DNA of 64,000 nucleotides from Polaromonas sp. (lineage in GTDB: Bacteria; Pseudomonadota; Gammaproteobacteria; Burkholderiales; Burkholderiaceae_C), in the NCBI GenBank assembly GCA_013298815.1, contig JAAFJF010000001.1, positions 186,001-250,000 of the forward strand, written 5' to 3'. Below are positions 24,612 to 34,125 of this stretch, piece by piece. The position numbers were made by a program, and so were the translations under genes. The number at the start of each line of letters is the position of its first letter. Within the stretch, counting starts at the first letter, position 1. Under the pieces are notes generated by a model. That model saw nothing but the letters and a program-made list of their open reading frames with translations. It searched no databases and was not told the DNA's origin.

Positions 24612-27600
24612 TTACATATTTCGCCTGTATTGGCCACCGACCTCAAACAGCGCATTCGTGATCTGCCCCAGTGAGCAGACGCGCACCGCATCCATCAACA
24701 CCTCAAACACATTGGCGTTGGCGATCACCGCTTGTTGCAGGCGTTTCAGCATGGCGGGTGATTCGTTGGCGTGCAATGCGTGGAAATCGTTTAGCCGCTT
24801 CAGCTGACTTTGCTTTTCTTCGTCCGTTGAGCGCGCCAGTTCCAGCTTGTCCTGCACCACATCGCCCTTGGGGTTTCTGAAGGTGTTGACGCCGATGATG
24901 GGCAGCTCGCCGGTGTGTTTCAGCATCTCGTAGTGCATGGACTCGTCCTGAATCCGGCCGCGCTGGTAGCCGGTTTCCATCGCCCCCAGTACGCCGCCAC
25001 GCTCGGCGATACGTTCAAACTCGGCTAAAACAGCTTCTTCCAGCAACTCGGTAAGCTCTTCGATGATGAACGCGCCCTGAGATGGGTTTTCGTTCTTCGC
25101 CAAACCCCATTCGCGGTTGATGATGAGCTGGATCGCCATGGCTCGGCGCACTGAGTCTTCGGTTGGCGTGGTGATGGCTTCGTCAAAGGCGTTGGTGTGC
25201 AGGCTGTTGCAGTTGTCGTAGATCGCAATCAGCGCCTGCAGCGTGGTGCGGATGTCGTTGAACTGGATCTCCTGCGCGTGCAGACTGCGGCCACTGGTCT
25301 GGATGTGGTATTTGAGCTTCTGGCTGCGCTCGTTCGCGCCATATTTCTCTTTCATGGCCACCGCCCAGATCCTTCTGGCGACCCGGCCCATCACGGTGTA
25401 TTCGGGGTCCATGCCGTTGCTGAAGAAGAAACTCAGATTCGGTGCAAAGTCGTCGATGTGCATCCCGCGCGCCAGATAGGCTTCGACAAAGGTAAAGCCG
25501 TTGCTGAGCGTGAAGGCCAGCTGGCTGATCGGGTTGGCACCCGCTTCGGCGATGTGGTAACCGGAGATCGACACGCTGTAGAAGTTGCGCACCCGGTTGT
25601 GGACAAAGTATTCGGCGATGTCGCCCATGACTTTCAGGCTGAACTCGGTGCTGAAGATGCAGGTGTTCTGGCCCTGGTCCTCTTTCAAAATATCCGCCTG
25701 CACCGTGCCGCGTACATTCTCCTGCACCCATTCCTTGATCTTGGCGGTCTCGGTCTCGGTCGGTTCGCGGTTGTTGTCGGTTTTGAACTTGGCGATGTTC
25801 TGGTCGATGGCGGTGTTCATGAACATCGCCAGGATGCTGGGCGCCGGGCCGTTGATGGTCATCGACACGGATGTGGATGGGCTGCACAGGTCGAAACCGT
25901 CGTACAACACCTTCATGTCGTCCAGCGTGGCGATGGACACCCCAGAATTACCGACCTTGCCGTAAATGTCGGGTCGCAGGTCGGGGTCGTTGCCGTACAG
26001 CGTCACCGAGTCAAACGCGGTCGACAGGCGCTTCGCCGCCATGCCTGAGCTGAGCAGTTTGAAGCGGGTGTTGGTGCGAAACGCATCACCTTCGCCGGCA
26101 AACATGCGGGTCGGGTCTTCGCCTTCACGTTTGAAGGCAAAGGTGCCGGCGGTGTAGGGGTAGCTGCCGGGTACGTTGTCCAGCATCAGCCACTTGAGCA
26201 CTTCGCCGTGGTCTTCGTATTGGGGCAGGGCGACCTTGCGGATGGTGGTGCCGCTCAGCGACTTGCTAGTCAGGGCGGTGCGAATCTCCTTATCCCGAAT
26301 TTTCACCACGTATTCGTCACCGGCGTAGGCTTTTTGCATGTCCGGCCATTGGGCGATCAGGTGGCGGGCATCGGCGTCCATGCGTGCTTTGCGATGGCCA
26401 GCCAAGTCCAGAGCGGCTTCAGCAGCGGGTGCGCGGTCAGGCTTGTCGATTTTGAGCATCGCCGCAGCCGCTTTGAGCTGCTGCACCTCACGTGCCAGTT
26501 GCGCCTGTTCACGGGCGCGCTTTTTGTAACCACGAACGGTGTCGCTGATTTCGGCCAGATAGCGGGTGCGGGCGGCAGGTACGACGGGCGTTTGGTTGGT
26601 GCTGTAGCGCACGTTCACAGCGGGTAATTGGCTGGTAGTTGTGGGTAATTTCAAGCCCAATTCAACCAAGCGTTTTTTCAAGGCTTGGTAAAGCGCCGTC
26701 ACGCCATCGTCATTAAACCTAGCAGCCATCGTGCCGAACACCGGCATCTGGTCGGTGGGCGTGGTCCAAGCTTCCTTGTTGCGCTGTACTTGTTTGGAGA
26801 CGTCGCGCAAGGCATCTAATGAACCTTTGCGGTCGAACTTGTTGATGGCGACAAACTCGGCAAAGTCCAGCATGTCGATTTTTTCCAGCTGGCTGGCCGC
26901 GCCAAACTCGGGCGTCATCACGTACATCGGCACATCGACGTGCGGCACGATGGCAGCGTCGCCCTGGCCAATGCCGGAGGTTTCAACAATCACCAAGTCA
27001 AAACCAGCGCATTTGCAGGCGGCAATTACGCCGGGCAGTGCGGGGCTGATTTCAGAGCCGAACTCGCGGGTGGCCAAGCTGCGCATGAAGACGCGCTGGC
27101 CGGAGTCTAACGCCGTTCGGGCTGAGCTTGTCGAAGCCTCTGTGAACCCTTCGACAAGCTCAGGGCGAACGGATAGGGTGGTGTTCCAAGGTGAAATCGC
27201 ATTCATGCGGATGCGGTCGCCCAACAGTGCACCGCCGGTTTTGCGACGCGACGGGTCGATGCTGATGACGGCGATGTGCAGGCTGTCGCCCAGATCGAGC
27301 CGGAAACGGCGGATCAACTCATCGGTCAAGCTCGATTTACCCGCGCCACCCGTGCCAGTAATGCCCAAAACTGCTATTTTTTTAGTAGCTGCTAAGGCAG
27401 TTAATTCGCTGGCTAGAGTCGTATTTACGCTGCTATTTTCTAAAGAGGTGATGAGTTGCGACAAAGCGCGCCAGCTGGCGTCAGTATGGCCTTGGATGGC
27501 GTCTAAATTGGTGGGTGCGTACGTGGTCAGGTCTTTGTCGCAGCGCATCACCATCTCGCCAATCATGCCCTGTAAACCCATGCGCTGGCCATCTTCGGGG

Positions 27601-27989
27601 CTGAAAATGCGGGAGACGCCGTAGGCCTGCAGTTCGCGGATCTCGGGCGGCACAATCACCCCGCCGCCGCCGCCAAACACCTGAATATGCGCGCCGCCCC
27701 GGGCTTTGAGCAGGTCTATCATGTACTTGAAGTACTCAACGTGGCCGCCCTGGTAGGAGCTGATGGCGATGCCCTGCGCGTCTTCCTGCAAAGCCGCAGT
27801 GACCACTTCTTCAACGCTACGGTTGTGCCCCAAATGAATCACCTCGGCCCCCATGCCCATGATGATGCGGCGCATGATGTTGATGGCGGCGTCGTGCCCG
27901 TCAAACAGGCTGGCCGCTGTCACAAAGCGCACTTTGTGGGTCGGGCGGTAGTTGGCCAAGGCTTTGTAGTCGGCGGACAGGTCGGTCAT
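24612..27989 (-). CDS. icmF: fused isobutyryl-CoA mutase IcmF with two in-frame repeat insertions
   Basis: Adenosylcobalamin-dependent mutase (isobutyryl-CoA to butyryl-CoA, and related acyl-CoAs) fused to its own G-protein chaperone, 1125 residues. Order: N-terminal B12-binding domain ([31 protein letters not shown]), MeaB-like GTPase with P-loop [13 protein letters not shown], then the mutase TIM-barrel domain. Two segments look extra. Residues about 183-206, just before the P-loop, are encoded by dispersed repeat A (27370-27440). Residues about 272-292 (VRPELVEG...STSSART), between NAIS and [10 protein letters not shown] in the GTPase, are encoded by a 60-bp REP-like palindrome. The start at 27989 has GGAG upstream. 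A perfect 22-bp palindrome lies 51 bp upstream of the start. Confidence 0.95.
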   Translation of the reverse strand: MTDLSADYKALANYRPTHKVRFVTAASLFDGHDAAINIMRRIIMGMGAEVIHLGHNRSVEEVVTAALQEDAQGIAISSYQGGHVEYFKYMIDLLKARGGAHIQVFGGGGGVIVPPEIRELQAYGVSRIFSPEDGQRMGLQGMIGEMVMRCDKDLTTYAPTNLDAIQGHTDASWRALSQLITSLENSSVNTTLASELTALAATKKIAVLGITGTGGAGKSSLTDELIRRFRLDLGDSLHIAVISIDPSRRKTGGALLGDRIRMNAISPWNTTLSVRPELVEGFTEASTSSARTALDSGQRVFMRSLATREFGSEISPALPGVIAACKCAGFDLVIVETSGIGQGDAAIVPHVDVPMYVMTPEFGAASQLEKIDMLDFAEFVAINKFDRKGSLDALRDVSKQVQRNKEAWTTPTDQMPVFGTMAARFNDDGVTALYQALKKRLVELGLKLPTTTSQLPAVNVRYSTNQTPVVPAARTRYLAEISDTVRGYKKRAREQAQLAREVQQLKAAAAMLKIDKPDRAPAAEAALDLAGHRKARMDADARHLIAQWPDMQKAYAGDEYVVKIRDKEIRTALTSKSLSGTTIRKVALPQYEDHGEVLKWLMLDNVPGSYPYTAGTFAFKREGEDPTRMFAGEGDAFRTNTRFKLLSSGMAAKRLSTAFDSVTLYGNDPDLRPDIYGKVGNSGVSIATLDDMKVLYDGFDLCSPSTSVSMTINGPAPSILAMFMNTAIDQNIAKFKTDNNREPTETETAKIKEWVQENVRGTVQADILKEDQGQNTCIFSTEFSLKVMGDIAEYFVHNRVRNFYSVSISGYHIAEAGANPISQLAFTLSNGFTFVEAYLARGMHIDDFAPNLSFFFSNGMDPEYTVMGRVARRIWAVAMKEKYGANERSQKLKYHIQTSGRSLHAQEIQFNDIRTTLQALIAIYDNCNSLHTNAFDEAITTPTEDSVRRAMAIQLIINREWGLAKNENPSQGAFIIEELTELLEEAVLAEFERIAERGGVLGAMETGYQRGRIQDESMHYEMLKHTGELPIIGVNTFRNPKGDVVQDKLELARSTDEEKQSQLKRLNDFHALHANESPAMLKRLQQAVIANANVFEVLMDAVRVCSLGQITNALFEVGGQYRRNM
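27113..27172. repeat. REP-like palindrome (family B), copy 2, in frame within icmF
   Basis: A 60-bp element (20 codons) with arms 27113-27136 and 27149-27172 that begin CCGTTCG and contain CTGAGCTTGTCGAAG. Same core as the intergenic copy at 5825-5874. It encodes an insertion in the GTPase domain without disturbing the frame. Confidence 0.9.
27370..27440 (+). repeat. dispersed repeat family A, copy 6, in frame within icmF
   Basis: CTGCTATTTTTTTAGTAGCT followed by GCTAAGGCAGTTAATTCGCT and GGCTAGAGTCGTATTTACGC. On the coding strand it gives [12 protein letters not shown], ending a few codons before the P-loop. Confidence 0.8.
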
Positions 27990-28039
27990 GGGGTAGCGCT
28001 CCAAAAAAACAATCAACTATCAGAACCCCATGAGCTTAC

Positions 28040-28061
28040 TTGACGTTTACGTAAACGTCAA
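28040..28061. promoter_or_regulatory. perfect 22-bp palindrome upstream of icmF
   Basis: TTGACGTTTAC is followed directly by its exact reverse complement GTAAACGTCAA. It is 51 bp upstream of the icmF start and downstream of the YeeE-type gene, so icmF is the only gene it can control. The form resembles operators of MerR- or TetR-type regulators of branched-chain acyl-CoA breakdown; the regulator is not in the window. Confidence 0.75.
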
Positions 28062-28111
28062 TTCGGAGTATCTTTAGTGTCGCTTGGTATGCTTATCACC
28101 CAGCGAGTGAA

Positions 28112-28552
28112 TCAGCTTGCTAGCTTTTTTGCGGCAACCATGCCTATGAGCAAGGCGACTGTGAACACCAAAACATCTACGCCGCCTGACAAAAGCGATG
28201 CCAGCGCAGGCCCAGGACAATACCCAGCCAAGCCCCACCCCATGCCAAACAAGGCCGCACCCACAACCAGCTTGCCGTCAATGTCTTTGCGGGTTGGCAG
28301 CTCAAAGCGTGGTGCCGCCCAAGGTTTGTTGCCAGTGCGCGGTGTGACTGCAAAAGCCACCAAGGTGACCAAGAGCGCACCCCCCATCACAAAAGCCAGC
28401 GAGGCATCCCATGCTCCAAAACGTTGCGGGTTGACGATGCCGCCCACGTTGAGAAAACCAATCACTTTGTTGGTTTGCGTCATGCCAGACACCACCAGCC
28501 CGATGGCAAACAAAGCGCCCGAAAGCAGTGAAAAAAGCAGTTTTTTAAGCAT
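28112..28552 (-). CDS. YeeE/YedE-family sulfur transporter, second half-size subunit
   Basis: A 146-residue membrane protein of about four helices. It contains LYxxG-type spacing and the conserved Cys of this family in WGLAGYCPGPALASL, thought to relay thiosulfate or another sulfur species through the membrane. It pairs with the gene at 28603-29058, the two together corresponding to one full YeeE/YedE protein. The nearby persulfide dioxygenase-rhodanese supports a sulfur role. The gap to the first half-gene (50 bp) contains a family A repeat. Confidence 0.88.
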   Translation of the reverse strand: MLKKLLFSLLSGALFAIGLVVSGMTQTNKVIGFLNVGGIVNPQRFGAWDASLAFVMGGALLVTLVAFAVTPRTGNKPWAAPRFELPTRKDIDGKLVVGAALFGMGWGLAGYCPGPALASLLSGGVDVLVFTVALLIGMVAAKKLAS

Positions 28553-28578
28553 TATTAATCTTTTTTGAGTTAAATATT

Positions 28579-28630
28579 GACTCTAGCCAGTGTATTTACT
28601 GCCTAAGCAGCTATCAAAATAGTAGCGATT
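28579..28630 (-). repeat. dispersed repeat family A, copy 7
   Basis: Minus-strand reading: AATCGCTACTATTTTGATAG, then CTGCTTAGGCAGTAAATACA, then CTGGCTAGAGTC. Its left part encodes the last residues (ATILIAA) and the TAG stop of the adjacent YeeE-type gene. Confidence 0.85.
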
Positions 28631-29058
28631 GTGGTTGCTGCTACGGTGACCATACCAGCACCCATAAACACCAATGTCGCCACCAGAGAGCGCATAGACC
28701 GTCGCCCCAAGCCGCACACCCCGTGACCACTGGTACAGCCCGAGCCCAGCACCGTGCCAAAGCCCACCAGCAAGCCAGCCGCTGCTAACAAGGTATAAGG
28801 CCGAGCCGCAATCACTGGCACATGCATGGTGTTTGCAACCAGCGCGCCTACGACGACCAAACCCAGCAGAAAAGCCCAGCGCCAGGCTGTTTCATCGGCA
28901 GGTGCGCCTTGAGACGGGGACAAGGCTCCTGCAGCGATGCCGCTGATACCCGTTACCCTGCCTAAAGACGCAAGCAACAGCCAGCTAGCCAAACCAATCA
29001 GCAGGCCACCCATAGCGGCTTGAAGGAAAGGGTGTGTGAATTGCCATGTCGACATCAT
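28603..29058 (-). CDS. YeeE/YedE-family sulfur transporter, first half-size subunit
   Basis: A 151-residue membrane protein of about four helices with the Cys motif GSGCTSGHGVCGLGRRSMRS, characteristic of YeeE/YedE proteins. GGAG precedes the double ATG (29058 or 29055). The last seven or so residues and the stop come from dispersed repeat A copy 7. It is divergent from the persulfide dioxygenase-rhodanese gene, with a 77-bp palindrome-rich gap, so both are probably under one sulfide- or persulfide-responsive repressor (known for the BigR-type systems; no such regulator is encoded here). Confidence 0.88.
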   Translation of the reverse strand: MMSTWQFTHPFLQAAMGGLLIGLASWLLLASLGRVTGISGIAAGALSPSQGAPADETAWRWAFLLGLVVVGALVANTMHVPVIAARPYTLLAAAGLLVGFGTVLGSGCTSGHGVCGLGRRSMRSLVATLVFMGAGMVTVAATTIATILIAA

Positions 29059-29082
29059 GTGTGCTCCAAAATCAATACCATC

Positions 29083-29130
29083 AATATAATGATATATTAT
29101 TATACGTATAAACTAATTCTTTAAAAGAAT
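29083..29130. promoter_or_regulatory. divergent promoter with three palindromes
   Basis: In sequence: ATAAT-GATAT-ATTAT (29086-29100), TATACGTATA (29101-29110) and ATTCTT-TAA-AAGAAT (29116-29130), all perfect inverted repeats in an AT-rich gap. They are candidate operators for an ArsR- or CsoR-type sulfide sensor acting on both flanking genes. Confidence 0.55.
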
Positions 29131-29135
29131 ATCAA

Positions 29136-30338
29136 ATGAATCCCATCCAGCTCTTTGATCCAGCTTCCAGCACCTATACCTATGTGCTGGTTGACGAGAC
29201 TTCAACCCAGTCGCCTCGCCCCGCTCTCATCATCGACCCTGTGGATGCGCAGTTGGAGCGCGATTTGGCTATTTTGCGCCAAAATAAGTTGTACTTGGTC
29301 TGGGCTTTAGAAACCCATGCCCACGCCGACCACATCACCAGCGCGGGTTTGCTGGCTGAGCACACAGGGGCACAAACCGCTGCGCCCGTAGCCTGTGGCA
29401 TCAGCACCGCAAGCAAGTTATTGTCTAACGGCGATGTGCTCAGTTTTGGCGACCAGCACGTCACCGCATTGCACACACCTGGCCATACTGCTGGGAGCAT
29501 GAGTTTTGTGTGGCAGCGCAAAGAGGATATGCATGCGCCTACCCAAGTATTCACTGGCGACACCTTGCTGATTGGCGGCTGTGGGCGCACAGACTTTCAA
29601 TCAGGCAGTGCCGCCGCTTTGTACAACAGCATCACGCAAGTGTTGTTTGCCTTGCCAGACAGCACCCTTGTTTGGCCCGGGCACGATTACAAAGGGCAAA
29701 CCCAATCAACCATAGGTGCTGAAAAAACAGGCAATGCCCGTGTTGCAGGGCGCAGTTTGGACGAATTCGTCACATTGATGGGGCAATTGAACCTGCCCAA
29801 ACCCAAACGCATCGACGAAGCCGTGCCCGCCAACCAGCGCTCTGGACTGTCTGCCAACGTGATCAACATTCGGCATGATTCAGACGACAATCAAACACCT
29901 TTGAACATGAAAGATACAAGCATGACACAAGACAACGTGCAACCCGCCGACGGCTACGCTGGTGACATCGACCCACAAACCGCCTTTGACTGGTGGCAGG
30001 CTGGCGAAGCTGTGTTGGTCGATATCCGCACCGACGCCGAGCGCGCTTGGGTTGGCTATGTGCCTGGCGCTGCGGAGATAGCTTGGAAACAGTGGCCTGG
30101 GATGGTGATGAATCCTGCCTATGACGCAGATCTTCTAGCCGCTGTACCAAAAGAGAAAAAAGTGCTTTTGCTGTGCCGCAGCGGCCTGCGCTCCATCCCC
30201 GCAGCCAAACGTGCCGCCGAGCTGGGATTAGAGGCGTACAACATATTAGAAGGGTTCGAGGGCGACCCCAATGGCAACGCGCATCGCAACAGCGTAGGCG
30301 GTTGGCGGCACAGGGGTTTGCCGTGGCGTCAAAACTGA
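29136..30338 (+). CDS. persulfide dioxygenase-rhodanese fusion
   Basis: A 400-residue two-domain protein. Residues about 1-245 are an ETHE1-like metallo-beta-lactamase fold with the metal ligands HAHADH, HTPGHT (His), FTGDTLL (Asp) and WPGHDY (His). It would oxidise glutathione persulfide to sulfite. Residues about 285-395 are a rhodanese domain (VDIRTDAERAW; active Cys in LLCRSGLRS) that can transfer sulfane sulfur. Fusions of this kind are known from Burkholderia. Divergent to the YeeE/YedE pair, it gives a small sulfide/persulfide detoxification locus. A bidirectional terminator lies downstream. Confidence 0.92.
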   Translation: MNPIQLFDPASSTYTYVLVDETSTQSPRPALIIDPVDAQLERDLAILRQNKLYLVWALETHAHADHITSAGLLAEHTGAQTAAPVACGISTASKLLSNGDVLSFGDQHVTALHTPGHTAGSMSFVWQRKEDMHAPTQVFTGDTLLIGGCGRTDFQSGSAAALYNSITQVLFALPDSTLVWPGHDYKGQTQSTIGAEKTGNARVAGRSLDEFVTLMGQLNLPKPKRIDEAVPANQRSGLSANVINIRHDSDDNQTPLNMKDTSMTQDNVQPADGYAGDIDPQTAFDWWQAGEAVLVDIRTDAERAWVGYVPGAAEIAWKQWPGMVMNPAYDADLLAAVPKEKKVLLLCRSGLRSIPAAKRAAELGLEAYNILEGFEGDPNGNAHRNSVGGWRHRGLPWRQN

Positions 30339-30368
30339 AGCTGACGCGATAAGGTAAAAACGTAAAAA

Positions 30369-30395
30369 AGCGCTAAGTCTTCACAACTTAGCGCT
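30369..30395. terminator. bidirectional terminator
   Basis: Perfect 10-bp stem AGCGCTAAGT/ACTTAGCGCT, preceded by an A-run and followed by AATCTTTT. It serves the dioxygenase gene on plus and may serve the BON-LysM gene on minus. Confidence 0.8.
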
Positions 30396-30409
30396 AATCT
30401 TTTATGTTA

Positions 30410-30477
30410 TTTGCTATTGATTTAATAGCTATTTAGGCAGTAAATACGCTGGCTAGAGCGATATTTGATGCCTAAAA
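30410..30477 (+). repeat. dispersed repeat family A, copy 8
   Basis: TTTGCTATTGATTTAATAGC followed by TATTTAGGCAGTAAATACGC and TGGCTAGAGCGATATTTGAT. It lies between the terminator and the stop of the BON-LysM gene. Confidence 0.85.
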
Positions 30478-30483
30478 CGACAA

Positions 30484-30993
30484 TTATTCAGCCAAAGCAG
30501 GAATACGCAGCTTTTGGCCAGGGTAAATCTTGTCTGGGTGGCTCAACATGGGCTTGTTGGCTTCGAAAATGACAGGGTATTTGCCTGCATTGCCGTAGTA
30601 TTCCTTAGCGATGGCAGACAGTGTGTCGCCGCGCACCACATCGTGGAATTGTGATTCGCCAGCGGAGTCAGACACGGCGATCAGGTTGTTCACCGCGGAC
30701 ACGCCGCCCACGTTACCGCAGCACAAAGCTGCTTTTTCGCTGTCTTCTTGTGTCGATGCCGTGCCTTGCAGGGTAACCGTGCCAGTCGCGCCGTCAAACT
30801 CGACAACCATGCCTTCGATATCAATGTTTTGTGCTGCAATGTAAGTCGCAATGCCTTGGGCTGCGCCAGCATTGAGTTGGGCTAATTTTTCAGCAGCGGC
30901 TGCATCTGTCGCTGCTTTTGCGGCTGCGTCTTCAACTTCTTTGTGGCCAAACAATTTTTCGCCTGCTTCTTTGATAAAACTGAACATACCCAT
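30484..30993 (-). CDS. BON and LysM domain protein (Kbp/YgaU-like)
   Basis: A 169-residue protein with a BON domain (about residues 45-108, containing VEFDGATGTVTLQGTAST) and a C-terminal LysM domain (about 117-166; HDVVRGDTLSAIAKEYYGNAG and IYPGQKLRIP). This is the architecture of E. coli Kbp, a cytoplasmic potassium-binding protein; there is no signal peptide. AAGGAG precedes the start. Single gene, with a promoter in the 272-bp gap to coaX. Confidence 0.92.
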   Translation of the reverse strand: MGMFSFIKEAGEKLFGHKEVEDAAAKAATDAAAAEKLAQLNAGAAQGIATYIAAQNIDIEGMVVEFDGATGTVTLQGTASTQEDSEKAALCCGNVGGVSAVNNLIAVSDSAGESQFHDVVRGDTLSAIAKEYYGNAGKYPVIFEANKPMLSHPDKIYPGQKLRIPALAE

Positions 30994-31265
30994 GTGATAA
31001 CTCCTTAATTGGAAAAACTAATTTGCGATGCAGAGCACCAAATACCGAACGATTGGAATCAATCGGAAGGCTACTGTATCCTGAAAGGTGTTACAAGGGC
31101 GTGACCAAACGTGAATAAGTTAAGGGATAACCCTTGGGAATGCAAATTAGCGCCAGAAATGTGCAGTACGTCACATTCGCAGCAACAGCAAGCGGGGCTA
31201 GAATCCAACAAGCAAGTCACATTTAGAGGCTTTTAGATTACTGTTTTCAACTTACATATCCATCT

Positions 31266-32051
31266 ATGAGCTTTCTCGCACTCGATGTTGGTAACACACG
31301 TCTCAAATGGGCGTTGTACGATTCGTCTCAGCCTGGCGCAAATTTGCTTGCGCACGGGGCTGAGTTTTTGGAGAACATCGACAGATTGGCTGAAGGCCCT
31401 TGGAGCGACTTGCCAGAGCCAAGTCATATTTTGGGCTGCATTGTTGCGGGTGACGCTATTCGCCGCCGCGTTTCTGCCCAGCTTGAGCTGTGGGATACCG
31501 TGCCACAGTGGGTGGTTTCAAGCGCAGCAGAGGCTGGCTTGACCAATGGTTACGATCACCCCACGCGCCTGGGTGCAGACCGTTGGGTGGCCATGATAGG
31601 CGCACGCTCTCACTTGCTGGCGCGTGGCGGGCAGGGCCCTTTGGTCGTGGTGATGGTGGGTACGGCTGTGACTGTGGAGGCCATAGACGCTGGCGGCAAG
31701 TTTCTGGGCGGCATCATTATCCCGGGTCACGGTATCATGCTGCGCGCTTTGGAGTCAGGCACGGCTGGTCTGCATGTGCCCACGGGTGATGTGGTTGATT
31801 TCCCCACCAACACCAGTGATGCTTTGACCAGCGGTGGTACCTTCGCCATTGCCGGCGCGGTTGAACGCATGATTCAGCATGTGCGCCAGCGTTGCGGCAC
31901 TGAGCCTACTTGCATCATGACTGGCGGCGCTGGCTGGAAAATGGCTCCCAGCATGAGCGTACCGTTTGAACTGGTGGATAGTTTGATTTTTGATGGTCTT
32001 TTGGTGATTGCGAAGAGTCGGTTCAAACCATTTACATCACGCGGGCTCTGA
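31266..32051 (+). CDS. coaX: type III pantothenate kinase
   Basis: Catalyses ATP-dependent phosphorylation of pantothenate, the first step of coenzyme A synthesis. 261 residues. The N-terminal phosphate motif is [14 protein letters not shown], with [11 protein letters not shown] and [14 protein letters not shown] in the middle and [13 protein letters not shown] later. In Burkholderiales coaX often follows birA, but no birA is present upstream here; the 272-bp gap shows no gene. The 3' end overlaps the end of the convergent dbpA gene by 20 bp. Confidence 0.93.
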   Translation: MSFLALDVGNTRLKWALYDSSQPGANLLAHGAEFLENIDRLAEGPWSDLPEPSHILGCIVAGDAIRRRVSAQLELWDTVPQWVVSSAAEAGLTNGYDHPTRLGADRWVAMIGARSHLLARGGQGPLVVVMVGTAVTVEAIDAGGKFLGGIIIPGHGIMLRALESGTAGLHVPTGDVVDFPTNTSDALTSGGTFAIAGAVERMIQHVRQRCGTEPTCIMTGGAGWKMAPSMSVPFELVDSLIFDGLLVIAKSRFKPFTSRGL

Positions 32052-33432
32052 CGCTTTTACCCTTCACCCGTCCATTGTTCAGCTTCAGCATCGCCTCTTT
32101 GGCAATCTCACGCTTCACAGCCACAAAGGTTGAAAACTCGGTCACGCTGATTTTCCCGATTTGTTCACGAGTGAACGGTGCGCCGCCCTCAATGCTGGTC
32201 AACGCACCCAGCACGTCGCCGGGGCGGATTTTCTCTTTGCGGCCACCCAAGATGTGAACTGTTGCCATAGGCGGCAGTAGGCGCTCTTTGCTCGTTGGCG
32301 TGAGCTCTTCCACCTTGTGCCAGACCGACTCGCGGTGCTGGTATTGCTCGATCTTGCCGACAAAGCCCATCTCGTCCATGCTAGCGAGGTTCAGCGCCAA
32401 GCCGGACTCGCCTGCGCGGCCGGTGCGGCCAATGCGATGGATATGGATTTCGGCGTCTGGCGTCACATCGACGTTGATGACGGCTTCCAACTGGTCGATA
32501 TCCAGCCCGCGCGAGGCCACGTCAGTGGCGACCAGCACCGAGCAGCTGCGGTTGGCAAACTGCACCAGCACTTGGTCGCGCTCGCGCTGTTCCAGCTCGC
32601 CATACAGCGCCAGCGCACTGAAATCCTGCGCTTGCAGCAGCGCCACCAGCTCACGGCATTGGTTTTTGGTGTTGCAAAAAGCGAGTGTGCTGACGGGGCG
32701 AAAGTGGTTCAGCAGCAGCGCCACGGTCGGCAAGCGGTCCGCCCGCGTCACCTGGTAAAAGCGTTGTTCAATCAGGTTTTCAGCGTGTTGTGATTCGACC
32801 TTGATGGTCTGCGGCTCGCGCATGAACTTGTTGGCTATTGCTGCAATCCCATCGGGGTAGGTGGCTGAGAACAGCAGGGTCTGGCGCTCTTTCGGGCATT
32901 GTTTCACCACGGTCACAATGTCGTCCAAAAAGCCCATGTCCAGCATGCGGTCAGCTTCGTCCAATACCAGCGTGTTGAGCGCCTCCATTGACAAGTATTC
33001 ACGCTCCAAGTGGTCCATGATGCGCCCTGGTGTGCCCACCACGATGTGCGCCCCGTGTTCTAAGCTGGCACGCTGCCCGCGCAGCGGCACGCCGCCGCAC
33101 AAGGTCACGATTTTGATGTTTTCTTCGGCCCGCGCCAAGCGGCGCAGCTCGGTAGTGACTTGGTCGGCCAACTCACGGGTTGGGCACAGCACCAGCGCCT
33201 GTACGGCAAAGCGGCGCGGGTTCAGGTTGGCCAGCAGCGCTAAGGCGAAGGCTGCTGTCTTGCCACTGCCGGTTTTGGCCTGAGCGATCAAGTCTTTGCC
33301 CAGTAGCGCAATGGGCAAGCTCGCTGCTTGGATGGCTGTCATCTCGCTGTAGCCGAGTTTGTCGAGGTTGGCTAGCGTGGCAGGATTGAGGGGAAGCGTC
33401 GCAAAACTGCTCGCATTTGTATTGAATGTCAT
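32032..33432 (-). CDS. dbpA: ATP-dependent RNA helicase DbpA
   Basis: DEAD-box helicase of 466 residues for 50S ribosome assembly. It has the motifs in order: Q motif ([13 protein letters not shown]), [45 protein letters not shown] and [11 protein letters not shown]. The C-terminal domain (about 395-466, [20 protein letters not shown] and [19 protein letters not shown]) is the DbpA-specific RNA-binding fold that recognises 23S rRNA hairpin 92. Divergent from the GDT1-type gene. Confidence 0.95.
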   Translation of the reverse strand: MTFNTNASSFATLPLNPATLANLDKLGYSEMTAIQAASLPIALLGKDLIAQAKTGSGKTAAFALALLANLNPRRFAVQALVLCPTRELADQVTTELRRLARAEENIKIVTLCGGVPLRGQRASLEHGAHIVVGTPGRIMDHLEREYLSMEALNTLVLDEADRMLDMGFLDDIVTVVKQCPKERQTLLFSATYPDGIAAIANKFMREPQTIKVESQHAENLIEQRFYQVTRADRLPTVALLLNHFRPVSTLAFCNTKNQCRELVALLQAQDFSALALYGELEQRERDQVLVQFANRSCSVLVATDVASRGLDIDQLEAVINVDVTPDAEIHIHRIGRTGRAGESGLALNLASMDEMGFVGKIEQYQHRESVWHKVEELTPTSKERLLPPMATVHILGGRKEKIRPGDVLGALTSIEGGAPFTREQIGKISVTEFSTFVAVKREIAKEAMLKLNNGRVKGKSVRARVM

Positions 33433-33522
33433 CCTGCCATTATCGTGATTTCGCCCATAAAAAGACGTTTTAACTTAGGGAAAACACGTAGAAAATCATT
33501 TATATGCCATTAAACTCTAGGC

Positions 33523-34101
33523 ATGACAGAAGCACTTTACATTTCTACAGGCGTCGTCGCCTTGGCCGAAATGGGCGATAAAACGCAACTTTTAGCCTTT
33601 ATTCTGGCAGCACGCTTTAAAAAACCTGTTCCCATCATTCTCGGCATTTTGTGTGCAACTTTGGTGAATCACGGCTTGGCGGGCGCGTTGGGTGCTTGGA
33701 TTACCTCAGTTGTCAGCCCTGACACCATGCGCTGGGTGCTGGGTTTGTCGTTCATAGCCATGGCCATTTGGACGCTGATTCCTGACAAAATTGAGGAAGA
33801 AGAAACCCAAGTCGCCCAGAAATTGGGTGTTTTTTGGGCAACTTTGGTCACTTTCTTCCTGGCAGAAATGGGCGATAAAACGCAAATCGCTACGGTTGCC
33901 CTTGCGGCGCATTATGGTGCACCGCTGCTGGTCGTCATCGGTACCACCTTGGGCATGTTGATTGCGGATGTGCCAGCTGTGTTTGTTGGCAACAAGTTTG
34001 CCGACAAGATTCCCATGAAGTTGGTGCACAGCATCGCAGCTGGCATTTTCGCGATCATGGGGGTGCTAACGCTGTTAAAGGCGGAAAAGCTGTTTCAGTA
34101 A
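33523..34101 (+). CDS. GDT1/TMEM165-family manganese exporter
   Basis: A 192-residue inner-membrane protein of six helices with two copies of the family signature EMGDKTQ (about residues 17-23 and 115-121), each in a three-helix repeat. Bacterial members (MneA/MntX-type) export Mn2+ and are often controlled by a yybP-ykoY riboswitch. The 90-bp upstream gap here is too short for one and shows no such fold. Confidence 0.9.
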   Translation: MTEALYISTGVVALAEMGDKTQLLAFILAARFKKPVPIILGILCATLVNHGLAGALGAWITSVVSPDTMRWVLGLSFIAMAIWTLIPDKIEEEETQVAQKLGVFWATLVTFFLAEMGDKTQIATVALAAHYGAPLLVVIGTTLGMLIADVPAVFVGNKFADKIPMKLVHSIAAGIFAIMGVLTLLKAEKLFQ

Positions 34102-34125
34102 TCCAATCAGCAAACTTTTAAGCCG

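Noticed and set aside
25197-27624. Two long plus-strand frames opposite icmF (283 and 297 codons)
   Set aside because: The minus strand encodes a full-length IcmF with all its motifs; the plus frames are shadows of codon bias.
30994-31265. birA upstream of coaX
   Set aside because: The 272-bp gap has no coding frame that resembles BirA; the gene is simply not here.
33433-33522. Possible yybP-ykoY manganese riboswitch before the GDT1-type gene
   Set aside because: The gap is only 90 bp, shared with the divergent dbpA promoter, and shows no matching hairpins.
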